NCBI RefSeq assembly: GCF_052857255.1
Contig: NC_135506.1
Location: forward strand, 78,042,324 to 78,106,323
Direction of reading: 5' to 3'
Source of the DNA: Amblyomma americanum
Taxonomy: Eukaryota; Arthropoda; Arachnida; Ixodida; Ixodidae
DNA: 64,000 nt
A model generated the notes under the pieces. It worked only from the letters and a program-made list of their open reading frames with translations. It was not told the origin of the DNA and did not search any database. A program made the translations under genes and the position numbers. Each line of letters starts with the position of its first letter. Within the stretch, counting starts at the first letter, position 1. Positions 56,036 to 64,000 of the stretch are shown here, piece by piece.

Positions 56036-56345
56036 CTCCGGAGTAATTTAGACCCATATTGAAAAACAGCGCATACAATACCATGACGAAGAAAAGAAAC
56101 GACAACATGGCAAGGCTTTGTTCTTTTCTTCGTCCCGGTATTGTGTGCGCTGTTTTTCAGTATGAGTACATACCAACTCTCCCAGTCTTCTACTTTGGCG
56201 TAATTTTGACCACCTGAGGGTCTTTTTTGAGGATCACAGGTAGTCGAAAGTAGTCCGAAGCCCTCCACTATGACACGACCATTTCTTTCACTCTTACCTT
56301 TTTCCCTTCCACCACGGCGCGGTTCTGGTGTTCAAGTACTGAGAC
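55943..56345. mobile_element. SINE-II remnants interrupted by a hairpin insertion
   Basis: 55943-56054: minus-strand SINE-II (GACTGTCTCACCTGTTAGCG, GACACCTAAACCACGCCGTG, GATCTCCGGAGTAATTTAG). It resumes at 56200 with GTAATTTTGACCACCTGAGG. From 56225 the SINE-II body appears on the plus strand (ATCACAGGTAGTCGAAAGTA, CCACGGCGCGGTTCTGGTG). Confidence 0.65.
56043..56211. mobile_element. Penelope-like hairpin insertion in a SINE
   Basis: GTAATTTAGACC (56043-56054) and GTAATTTTGACC (56200-56211) are a 12-bp duplication with one mismatch. Between them are inverted arms of 44 bp (56055-56098 and 56121-56164; 40 of 44 positions pair) around a 22-bp spacer. A 35-nt tail follows (56165-56199), whose complement includes GGGAGAGTTGGTATG. 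The plan of duplication, arms, tail and duplication matches those at 20.2 and 23.9 kb in mirror image. Older than they are, as the arms have diverged. Confidence 0.65.
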
Positions 56346-56594
56346 TGTGCCTATCTCTTGCTGCAATTTTTAAAACTTTCTTTTTACCCTGTTGATTTGA
56401 GGAAAGAAAATTGGAGGACACTTAAGCTTCCCCTTCAAGATTGGAACACGACAGCTTGTTGCAGCACCGCCAGGGAGTCCACAGAACGCCGCCGCCAGTT
56501 CGGCACGACGCCTTGCCCGTTAGAGTAATAGCTCTGCTACGCACGGTGAAACGGACGCGTGTAGGGGACAACCACGTAGAAGCGCTGCCAGGCG
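56346..56594. repeat. Unclassified; carries a dispersed boundary sequence
   Basis: AATTGGAGGACACTTAAGCT followed by TCAAGATTGGAACACGACAG (56408-56455) is the inverse of 43344-43394. Nothing else recognised. Confidence 0.45.
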
Positions 56595-56740
56595 CCTTTA
56601 ACGTTCACTGACGTCGCACATCAATCGGGCGCCTTTTTCCATTCGCCTTCATCGAAACGCGGCCGCAGTGGTCCAGTTCTAACCCGGATACTCAGGGTCA
56701 GTAGGCAAGCGTCTTAACAACTGAGCCACTGCAGCGGGTC
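56595..56740 (-). mobile_element. SINE-II head and adjacent body
   Basis: GCCTTTAACGTTCACTGACG, GGGCGCCTTTTTCCATTCGC, CTTCATCGAAACGCGGCCGC, then GAGCCACTGCAGCGGGT (A box complement). The B box is altered. Confidence 0.7.
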
Positions 56741-56845
56741 TGTAGCGAAACCCTCGTTGGTTTCTGCAGTGTCTCGCGCTGATGGTCTCTCTACTTGCAT
56801 GCGGTGAATGCCCTGGGTTTCATTTTGCCCTGCTTGATAACGAAT

Positions 56846-56877
56846 TATTAATATTATTATTATTATTATTATTATTA
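56846..56877. repeat. ATT microsatellite
   Basis: TAATATTATTATTATTATTA repeat, about 10 triplets. Confidence 0.9.
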
Positions 56878-56911
56878 CTAGAAGTGCTTTCGCGCTAAAA
56901 TACCTTGTGAA

Positions 56912-57325
56912 AATTGATTTTTGGGGAAAAGAAATGGCGCAGTATCTGTCCACATCTCGGCCAACACCTGAGCCGCGAAGTAAGAGAAGGGATAAAGGAT
57001 AGGATGAAAGAAGAAATGAAGAGGTGCCATAGTGGAGGGTTGCAGAATTATTTCGACCATCTGGGGATCTTTCAAACAGGTTCGTACCCGACCGCGGCGG
57101 CTGCGTTTTTATGGAGGAAAACCGCTAAGGCGTCCATGTGCTGTGCGATGTCAGTGCACGTTAAAGATCTCAGGTGGTCGAAATTATTCCAGAGCCCTCC
57201 ACTACGGCACCTCTTTCTTCCTATCTTCTTTCACTCCCTCCTTGTCCCTTCCCTTACGGCGCGGTTCAGGTGTCCAACGATATATGAGAAAGATTCTGCG
57301 TCATTTCCTTTCCCCCAAAAACCAA
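56912..57325. mobile_element. Two SINE-II copies, inverted
   Basis: 56912-57075 is minus strand (GATTTTTGGGGAAAAGAAAT to ATCTGGGGATCTTTCAAACA). 57078-57325 is plus strand, beginning in the B box (TTCGTACCCGACCGCGGCGG) and running through GTGCACGTTAAAGATCTCAG to CATTTCCTTTCCCCCAAAAA. Confidence 0.8.
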
Positions 57326-57349
57326 CAAGAAAATATAAAATCTTTATCC

Positions 57350-57838
57350 TGCACTGACATCGCACAGCACACAAGCGCCTTTGCTTTTCTCCTCCTATAG
57401 GAAAACATGACCGGCGCGGTTGGGTTTGAACCCGGGTACTTCCGGATCAGTAGCCGAGCGCCTTAACCACTGAGCCACCGCTCCGGGTCTAAAATACTTT
57501 TTAGTACACCTGAACCCTGCCGTAAGAGAAAAGACAAAGGAAGCAAGAGGGGCTCCGGAATAATTTCGACCACCTGGGGATCTTTAACCTGCACTGACAT
57601 CGCCCGGGCCCGTCAGAAATTTGGTATTATAAAGGTAGAATACTTTTAATACCGAATACCTGACAGTGCACGTTAAAGATCCCCAGGTGGTCGAAATTAT
57701 CCCGGAGCCCTCCACTACGGCACGTCTTCTTTCCTTTCTTCTTTCTGTCCCTCTTTTATCCCTTCCTTTACGGCACGGTTCAGGCGTCCGCCGAGGTGTG
57801 AGACGCTCTGCGAAATTTCCTTTCCCCCAAAACCAATT
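57350..57838. mobile_element. Three further SINE-II pieces
   Basis: 57350-57488, minus: TGCACTGACATCGCACAGCA, B box GGGTTTGAACCCGGGT, A box CACTGAGCCACCGCTCCGG. 57500-57605, minus: CACCTGAACCCTGCCGTAAG, AATAATTTCGACCACCTGGG. 57660-57838, plus: CAGTGCACGTTAAAGATCCC through TTTACGGCACGGTTCAGGCG to CCCCCAAAACCAATTTT. Confidence 0.8.
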
Positions 57839-57839
57839 T

Positions 57840-58335
57840 TAATTTATATTTCCATGGATATCAGGTGGGTCACCTGATGATGCGAACAGAACGCAAAGCT
57901 CATCACTTAAGAGCCGTCTTGTGCTACGTATCTCTTCCATACGCCGCACTAACACTACTGACTTTTTCTACGGGTCTGGCAATAGAGCCTAGCGAAAATA
58001 ACACGAGCGCTGTCTACAGCCAGGCAAAACGCTTAGGCATGCTTGATTCTGCTGGCATTGCGAAAGGAATGAATATTAGGACACTGTTCTGTCCATGCTC
58101 TCCCCTTGCTGCCGTCTGAAAGCTCAAGGCGCTGCTGTCGGCTCCGGGCGCTGTTGTAGTTGACACGTCAGGTGACCGCTTGTCATTCGTGGTAGCATAG
58201 GGGTCTGCGCTGCATCGTAGCTCACATAAAAGCCTTGTGCGACTCCACACTTCAGCGGTTGCTTTTGCAGCTCACAAAACAACAAAGTGCTCTGCTGGCG
58301 GCGAGTCGGCGACAAAGCTACACACTTTTCACGTG
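57840..58335. other. No recognised feature
   Basis: An 84-codon plus frame (57865-58119) with a hydrophobic N-terminal third is present but has no family signature and no neighbours supporting it. Confidence 0.35.
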
Positions 58336-58339
58336 CTCA

Positions 58340-58690
58340 CGTTCGAATCGGTCTCGTGGGGCGATTGGATTGGAAAAGGTTTATTATCGGCTTGAGTTAT
58401 AAACTGGCAGCGACCTCTTCGGCTCTTGTCACCACCTGTACGTGGGTTTCCAGGTCGGAGCTGAGCAACAAGGTCTACCACCGGCTCAGGGGCGCGAACC
58501 GCTTGAGCGATATTGGTGAGGGATATCTCGGACAGTCCCAGAAGATATGATCTACGGTGGCTTTGCTGCCGCATTTGCTGCACTCCGGCTTAAATCTATC
58601 CGGGTACACATGACTTAGGACAGCTGGATTTAGGGAGAGCTTTAGGCAGTCCATACAAGACGAGGGTATGACGATCCTTAACAACGTCGT
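58340..58690 (-). mobile_element. LINE-G C-terminal fragment (zinc knuckle and 3' end)
   Basis: The minus frame from 58684 reads VYPDRFKPECSKCGSKATVD and HIFWDCP, a CxxC...H...C knuckle of RNase H-type LINEs. Further on SSDLETHVQVV and EEVAASL match the usual helical C-terminus. The end is AATAAACCTTTTCCAATCC. Only the last 100 or so codons survive, with a frame break. Confidence 0.65.
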
Positions 58691-58699
58691 GCGGCTAGC

Positions 58700-59086
58700 T
58701 CAGTTTCTTTCCCATATTTCCTCGACCACAGCCCTCTTTATCGGTCTTCAATCTTCAGAAATGAAATGAAAATCATGCGACATAGGGAATTAAAAATTGC
58801 GCATATTTCGCGCTGCTCGTACAGATTCATAAAAAAGACACGCGTTGCAATGCAAAAAAAAAACACTTTTTATGCTTGGGATGAAATGCTTGGTAAATGG
58901 GTCTTTTACCTCACGATGGTGGTCGTCTGAAGAGGTTTATGCAACACTTGCGGATCTCTACTTTCCAGCATGACATTTTAGTGGAATCGTATAGCAGCAA
59001 TCCGAAGATTAAAATCATCTTGCGTCGGATATCTGCTCATGCTGGGATGAGGGGAATTCTGGTGTAGGGTAATTGGTGCTTACTTT
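58700..59086. other. No recognised feature
   Basis: AT-rich sequence with A-runs, no coding or repeat signature. Confidence 0.4.
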
Positions 59087-59157
59087 CTACGACACAGATT
59101 GACGTAGCTCAACGGAACGAGGACGAGAAGAAACACGAAACTCAGGAATCCATCCGC

Positions 59158-59165
59158 CTTTATTG
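59158..59165 (-). promoter_or_regulatory. AATAAA poly(A) signal overlapping the stop codon
   Basis: The last codon and stop read CAA TAA, directly followed by A, so the AATAAA hexamer overlaps the TAA at 59160-59162. If used, the 3' UTR would be only about 15-30 nt. Weaker support, because the gene may be dead. Confidence 0.45.
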
Positions 59166-59779
59166 GCCACCCATCGCGCTGAGACGCTCCCCATCGCCTC
59201 TGCGCGGAGTCGCAATTTCGTCCAGGAACAGGTATCGCCGGCTCCAGCCGTACTCTCCCAACGTGTCCAGCTGCGGGCGGCAGTCCTCGCGAGGAAAGCA
59301 GACCACGCGCTCCTGGACCACGCCGGCCAGCCGCATGAAATCGTGCAAGCCACGAAGGCCCGCGGCAGCAGCTCGAATCATACAGGTCGCCTCGGCGTCG
59401 CTCACTGAAGCCAGCTCGGCGACGCGCCCTGGCAAAGCGACGTGGCTGCGAACTCGATCCAAGGCCTCGGCACCGTACCTGCGGTCATTGTAGGCGTTAG
59501 TGCCCCAGAGTGCTCTTCCACCATTTCCCGACTGGCTAGTCAGAACTGAGAGCGCCAGATTAGTAGGGCACTTCTTTGAGGCACGTTTGGTGCCATTTGG
59601 AGATTTCCTCTCAATAATCCACTGGTCGCTACGCGTTGGACACTGACAACAGTAACTGCTTTCTCTGCAAAGATGCTTTTCGGTGCGGTCTCCAGCGAAG
59701 ACAATTTGAAATAGCATTGAACAATTCTTTTGCCAATAGAAACTCTCATCCCTCAGTATGAAGTTTCAATGAATGGACC

Positions 59780-60640
59780 TTTCGGGGCTTGAAAGTATGC
59801 CATCATCAATGTAATGTATCAGAATTCATCATTATAATCAACCTAAGCACGCCCGCCGCAGGGAAAAGGTTTCTCGCATGTCTCTCGAGTCAACCCTGTC
59901 CTTTGCCAGCTGCGGCCTCTGTATCCCCGCTGACTTCTTAATTTCATCCGCCCAACTAACTTTTTGCCGCCCCCCGCTACGCATGCGTTCTCTTGGAATT
60001 TACTTCGTTACGCTTAAGGACCAGCGGTTATCTTGCCTTCGCATTACATGCCCCGCCCAAGCCAATTTCTTCCTTTTGACTTCGGTTAGGATGTACGTAA
60101 CCCGCGTTTGTTCCCTCAACTGCTACGCCCGCTTCCGGTCTCTTAACATTACACCTACCACTTTTCTTTCCATAGCTCGCTGCGTCGTTATTAATCTAAG
60201 GTGAACCCTTTTCTGTAGCTTCCATGTTTCTGCCTCGTAGGTGAGCGCCGGTAAGATACAGCTGTTGTATAATTTCCTCTTGAGGGATATTGCTAAACTG
60301 CCATTCATGATCTGAGAGAACCTGTCATATGGGCTGCACGCCATTCTTATTCTTCTAGTTATTTCCCTCTCATGGTCAAGATTGGCGGTCACTTTACCTA
60401 CCCTAAGGAACGCATTCCCTGACCACTTCCAGCAACTCGCAGCCAATTGTGAACTGCTGTTCCCTTGCTAGGCTGTTGGACATTATTTTGGTTTTCTTGC
60501 ATGTTAATGTTTAGACCCACCGTAGTCCTCTGCCTGTCTAACTCATCGACCATGCTTAGGAAGATGCAAAGACGGAATACACCTTCCATTTGTAAAGTGC
60601 ATTGGAAGCCCCGTAACGCCGTCCAACGTCCTCACCCTTG
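59780..60640 (-). mobile_element. RTE-type LINE fragment (RT C-terminal part)
   Basis: Minus frames read MVDELDRQ, TVGLNINMQ, then KVTANLDHEREITRRIRMA, SLAISLKRKLYNSCILPAL, YEAETWKLQ, TTQRAMERKVVGVMLRDRKR, and after a frame change LAWAGHVMRRQDNRW and GGRQKVSWADEIKKSAGIQR. These are hallmark segments of RTE-clade RTs. The end, RRACLG then TAG and TGATTATAATGATGAAT, is the usual short 3' end with a TGATGA-like tail. The catalytic palm is missing. It lies within the putative intron of the LRR gene, on the same strand. Confidence 0.8.
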
Positions 60641-60814
60641 CTTCATATATCTGTCGAAGCCGCAAATAATTTCGTGCTAAGCATTGACAATAGCAGGTGC
60701 TTTGATGTTGCTCTGTGCGGCACTGGCACCTGATAGTGAATGCGACTGCTTACGTCCCTCTAGAGAGCCACATGCGTGCGTTGCGCTTACCGGTCACGTC
60801 GGCCGCCGCTCACA

Positions 60815-60820
60815 AATTGA
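60815..60820 (-). other. Last two codons of LRR exon 1, before a candidate 5' splice site
   Basis: CAATTT at the exon end is followed on the minus strand by GTGAGC at 60813-60808. GTGAGC fits the 5' splice consensus and is in phase 0 with the LRR frame. Without splicing the frame runs on to TAA or TGA shortly after FVSGGRRDR (60787). Confidence 0.4.
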
Positions 60821-62654
60821 GCAGCTCGGATGACCAAAGTGGAGTTCCGGCGAGTCGTGTCTTGTAGAGCGAACAGGTCCTTGCGAAATTCTCTGTTCAT
60901 GGTGGCCACCACGGTGACGCTCAGTATGACGTAGTTGAAGGCCACATCGGCAGCGAGGGTTCGAACAAAAGCACGTGAGACCGCGTGATCCTGGTGGCAG
61001 AAGTGAACTGTGTGGATGTTCCTGCTGGATCTGCAAGCTTTGACTACGCGCTCCACGGTACGCTCGTTAACGTACACAGGCCACATCTTGACCTCGGTTA
61101 AACTTCTGTTTCGACATAATGCCTCACCCAAATTCTTCCAGAACTTATTCGAGAAAGCAATAGTGCGGTCGCAAAAGTACACGTGAAGGTGCAATTTTTT
61201 AAGCGTCCGCGTTGTTCGAATGTAGGACGCGAATAATGAGGAGATTGACTCGTCTTCTATGTTGGGCCAAACTTCGATATAAGCGGAAGCGACATGAGTG
61301 AGTAATGGTAAGTGTTGAAAAATTTCTCCTATTTTCTGCTGCTCTTCTTTAAGTAGCCAAACTTCGAAGAGAGACAATTTGTTCCAAGGCGTTCCAGGTT
61401 GCATGCGTTCTCGCAAAGATTCGAAACAAGCCCCTTTTCCAATACCACTCGCTGCAAATAGCTCGTATACAGCTCGCATTTCCTCGTAGGTCACATACAA
61501 AATTTCAATGATTATTATCTTGATGTTTGGTTTATTTGCCAGTACGTCCGAGAACTGCTTCTACTGGCGCATATTCCAAGAACGGACTGGAACACTGAAC
61601 TCCTCGAGTGTCTCGTTAGTGCACAGAGGCGAAATCCAGCTGCCGAAGATGATCTCAGATTGCGATTGCGGGACTGCTTCCATATTTGTCATGTGAAAGC
61701 TTCGTAGAACGATGTTTTCATTGAGGATTTTTTCTACCACCCGCGCCACATCTTTGTTGACCCCGACGTTTGACAGGCCTACCATCGTTAGCGTTCTGGT
61801 TGTGAGCAGGCAGTCTAGAACTAGCATTAAGATATCCTCGTGCATTCTGCGAATATCGCCCAAAGAGAAGGCCGTTAAAGTGGCGCTACTTGAAACGAAC
61901 TTTCGAAACACGTCTAGGCAAGCGCTTGAAGCGCTTCGCAGAACCGATCCATGCAGCGAGAGTTCCTTTAAAGTGTGATTAGCCGCAAGTGCGTCCATAA
62001 GTCTGTTGACATTGTAGTTCGTGATTTCCATCTCCTGGACCTTAAGAGACTGCAACGAGGTGGTTGTTGTCAGTAGGTCTGCGAGAGCATGTGGGAAATA
62101 CTCATGGCACTGCCACGGAGAGATGCATTCCAGTTCCTCTAGACTCCGCAGTGAAGACAAGATGGCGAAAGACCTGTCGTTATAGCTCCAGGCGGATGAA
62201 GTAATCCTCAATTACTTCACGAACAGAGAGCGTCGAAGTGCATCGAATACGAGCCTCCAATAGTTTCCCAGGCGTTTCGAGGGAATGTCGACGGCGGCCA
62301 CACATCGATGTGTAGTGAGCAGCCAGTGGATGAGCGTGGCGCATCGCTTCTGCAGCGTGTGCTCGCGTATCTCCGTGTACTCGTATTCAATGGGCACTAG
62401 GGCCAGGCGGCCCCCTTTTGTTTCATGTTGCCGCAGCTCCAGCCAGAATTCCATGAGGTGCTCGTTCCACTCAGAAAGATGGTGCACGATATCGCAGTCT
62501 CGGCCATCGCTCAAAGTACAGGGGGCCCGGTAGTCGAGAGTGGCTGCGGTGAAGGCACCCCTGGCGCCCTCAAGGTCGGCGAAGTCGACATCGGGCAAAG
62601 CTGGCTCCATCAACGCCGCGTCAATTATCTTCGATACTACTTTTGGACTTCCTG

Positions 62655-62670
62655 GGGGGGGGGGGGGGAG
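62655..62670. repeat. Poly-G run
   Basis: A run of about 14 G near the 5' end of the LRR frame, coding for a Pro run on the minus strand. Length changes here would shift the N-terminal frame. Confidence 0.8.
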
Positions 62671-62709
62671 GCTGCCGTCAGCTCTGCACGCAAGAAAGCG
62701 CATTTGTCT

Positions 62710-63820
62710 TCATGCTGAGACGCTTTTACGCCATCACCTCTTACAGCTACCCCCGCAATTATATTCTGCAGTATAGAATGATATCACATAGCAAGGTCAT
62801 ATGACCCATCACCACCGGTCACATTACCGATAGGTCATATTACCCACAGGTTATGTGTCCCATGGTGTTCGGGACCTCCCATGGCCTGAATACTTTTTTT
62901 TCACCAATTTATTCACTTTTGCACATACCGTATGTGCCTCACGATCATACTTGTGTTACACAACGCGAACGCAATTTTTTGGACAGACTTCTATAGCCTA
63001 GTTTCTCCAAAATTTGCTTATTTTTGCTTATTTTCAAATTATAAAAGAGGAGCAAAGGGGAAAAGCTTTTGACTTCGAAATTTGTCATGGCTTCAAGGCG
63101 TGGATCCCCATATCACAGTGGTTAAATATTTAAGGTGGGTAATCTTAAGCAACAATGGCCAGAAGCAACTAATTTCTATAGGTAAATACACTGTATACTC
63201 CTGTAATAAATAGAAAATATCTGAAGACGCAAAAAAGACATTTTTAGCTTAATATGAATGATTTACAGCATTAGATGAAAGTGAATTTCTATTAACCCAT
63301 TACCATAATTGTTTCGTGTTACCGGCACATCCATGCCGTTAGCTGGTGCTCTGGGATAGTGCGGACTATCTCAATATATCCGAACCTTCATATTCTGAAC
63401 TGGAACGAGATCGCAAAAAGAAATCGCAGTCAGTAAGCTTATATGTAACCTAGAAGCAAGAATGCATTGCACCCTGGATAGACACGTGCTTCTTGCAGCG
63501 ACGTGCCACCCATTGGCTTGGTAGCAGCACACCGCTCGCTAGGTGTTGATGGGCCTCACCGGCTTTGCATCAGAACCGCAGTGGATGGTCCTTTGAAACT
63601 GGCCGCTAACCATCAAAATATGTCGATTTCTGTCACTAGTATAGTAAAAATAGGAAAATCGATATTAAAGGTAATGTTAGTGTAGTCGAGAGTTTGACTG
63701 AAATCCTCGGGTCAGACATGGTGTTCCGACGAAATGAGCCAAGGCTTCGGCAGCGAAGTAAGTGAATCCCGCCAAACGAGGGTCCGCTAGGCTTCAGGTG
63801 ATTTGGTCGGCTTCGCTGTG
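62710..63820. other. No recognised gene; short imperfect direct repeats at 62794-62860
   Basis: GGTCATATGACCCATCA, GGTCACATTACCGATA and GGTCATATTACCCACA follow one another and share GGTCAYATKACC. The rest is AT-rich with nothing identified. Confidence 0.45.
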
Positions 63821-63828
63821 TGACAAAG

Positions 63829-64000
63829 ATGGCGCGTGGAAAACAAGTACAAGAGACCAAAAGCCACAGTGAAGCAAAGCCTGCGTTCTCGTCGTCACGC
63901 GATTTGACAGCGCCAGAGCTGCCAGCAGGTACTCAAGGCCACACAGCCGACCCACCTCAGCACGCGAAAAGTGATCGAAGAGCCCTGCTACAAGATGCGC
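63829..64000 (+). CDS. Possible first coding exon, unknown protein, runs off the window
   Basis: ATG at 63829 in a good eukaryotic context (ACAAAG before, G after). 57 codons are open to the window edge. The peptide begins MARGKQVQETKSHSEAKP, is polar, rich in Ser, Thr, Pro, Gln and His, and looks disordered. It contains LTAPELPAGTQGH and SDRRALLQDA near the edge. No signal peptide or domain visible, as expected for the start of a larger protein. The DNA is more GC-rich than the preceding kilobase. It could also be a chance frame. Confidence 0.4.
   Translation, partial: MARGKQVQETKSHSEAKPAFSSSRDLTAPELPAGTQGHTADPPQHAKSDRRALLQDA

Larger units (their letters stand above)
59160..62703 (-). pseudogene. 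Two-exon leucine-rich-repeat (RNI-like) gene copy with two premature stops
   Basis: Exon 1 (62703-60814) is one continuous frame of 630 codons, broken only by TAA at 62212-62214 and TAG at 61561-61563. The N-terminal part (about 160 residues) is not LRR and starts near a PPPPP stretch coded by a C-run. Then come ribonuclease-inhibitor-type repeats: LRSLEELECI, TSLQSLKVQEMEI, NHTLKELSLHGSVL, TRTLTMVGLSNVGV, ENIVLRSFHM, NETLEEFSVP, TRTLKKLHLHV, NRSLTEVKMW. The exon probably ends CAATTT/GTGAGC in phase 0. Exon 2 (59531-59160), after AGCCAG, adds about 123 residues (VALPGRVAELASVSDAEA, GLHDFMRLAGVVQERVVC, RRYLFLDE). Function unknown; such LRRs bind proteins. No transmembrane segment or signal peptide seen. 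The ATG at 62703 may not be the original start. Confidence 0.6.

Noticed and set aside
62212..62214. Selenocysteine or programmed recoding at the first LRR stop
   Set aside because: The codon is TAA, not TGA, and no stem-loop or slippery sequence is evident. A nonsense mutation is simpler.

Overview
The window looks like nuclear DNA of a hard tick (Ixodida, probably Metastriata). I infer this from tick-type tRNA-derived SINEs in many copies, several non-LTR retrotransposon families with tick-like RNase H and zinc-knuckle C-termini, a Penelope-like element, and a leucine-rich-repeat gene of a type expanded in ticks. The species call is inference; nothing was compared with a database. There are no bacterial operons, rRNA genes, CRISPR arrays or convincing free-standing tRNA genes.

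Layout. 1-29 kb is gene-poor. It holds TG-rich stretches on the + strand, a same-strand family of short exon-like repeats (peptide motif HEEQxxCR), a second exon-like family (LKxNxxDADxxxTG), a ~100-bp tandem array at 14.1 kb, scattered SINEs, and a head-to-head pair of Penelope-like copies at 20.2-22.6 kb. A 130-bp perfect palindrome at 23.9 kb has the same end structure as that pair. 29-32.7 kb is a decayed minus-strand LINE whose ORF1 carries a degenerate 2A-like peptide signal. 33-57 kb is a dense nest of SINEs, LINE fragments and two dispersed repeats (called X and Y here). It includes a near-complete plus-strand LINE at 39.4-43.3 kb, a LINE with RT and RNase H at 49-51.2 kb, and another at 52-53.5 kb. 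57.8-64 kb holds a two-exon LRR (RNI-like) gene copy on the minus strand with two premature stops and an RTE fragment in its putative intron. At the right edge, a plus-strand reading frame runs off the window.

How it fits together. Almost every protein-like segment is retrotransposon-derived and broken. The LINEs would supply endonuclease and reverse transcriptase, and the SINEs presumably used LINE machinery. The Penelope-like copies used a GIY-YIG endonuclease and their own RT. The only host-gene candidates are the LRR gene (as it stands a pseudogene, or one needing readthrough) and the partial frame at the right edge. Element boundaries are approximate unless target-site duplications are stated.
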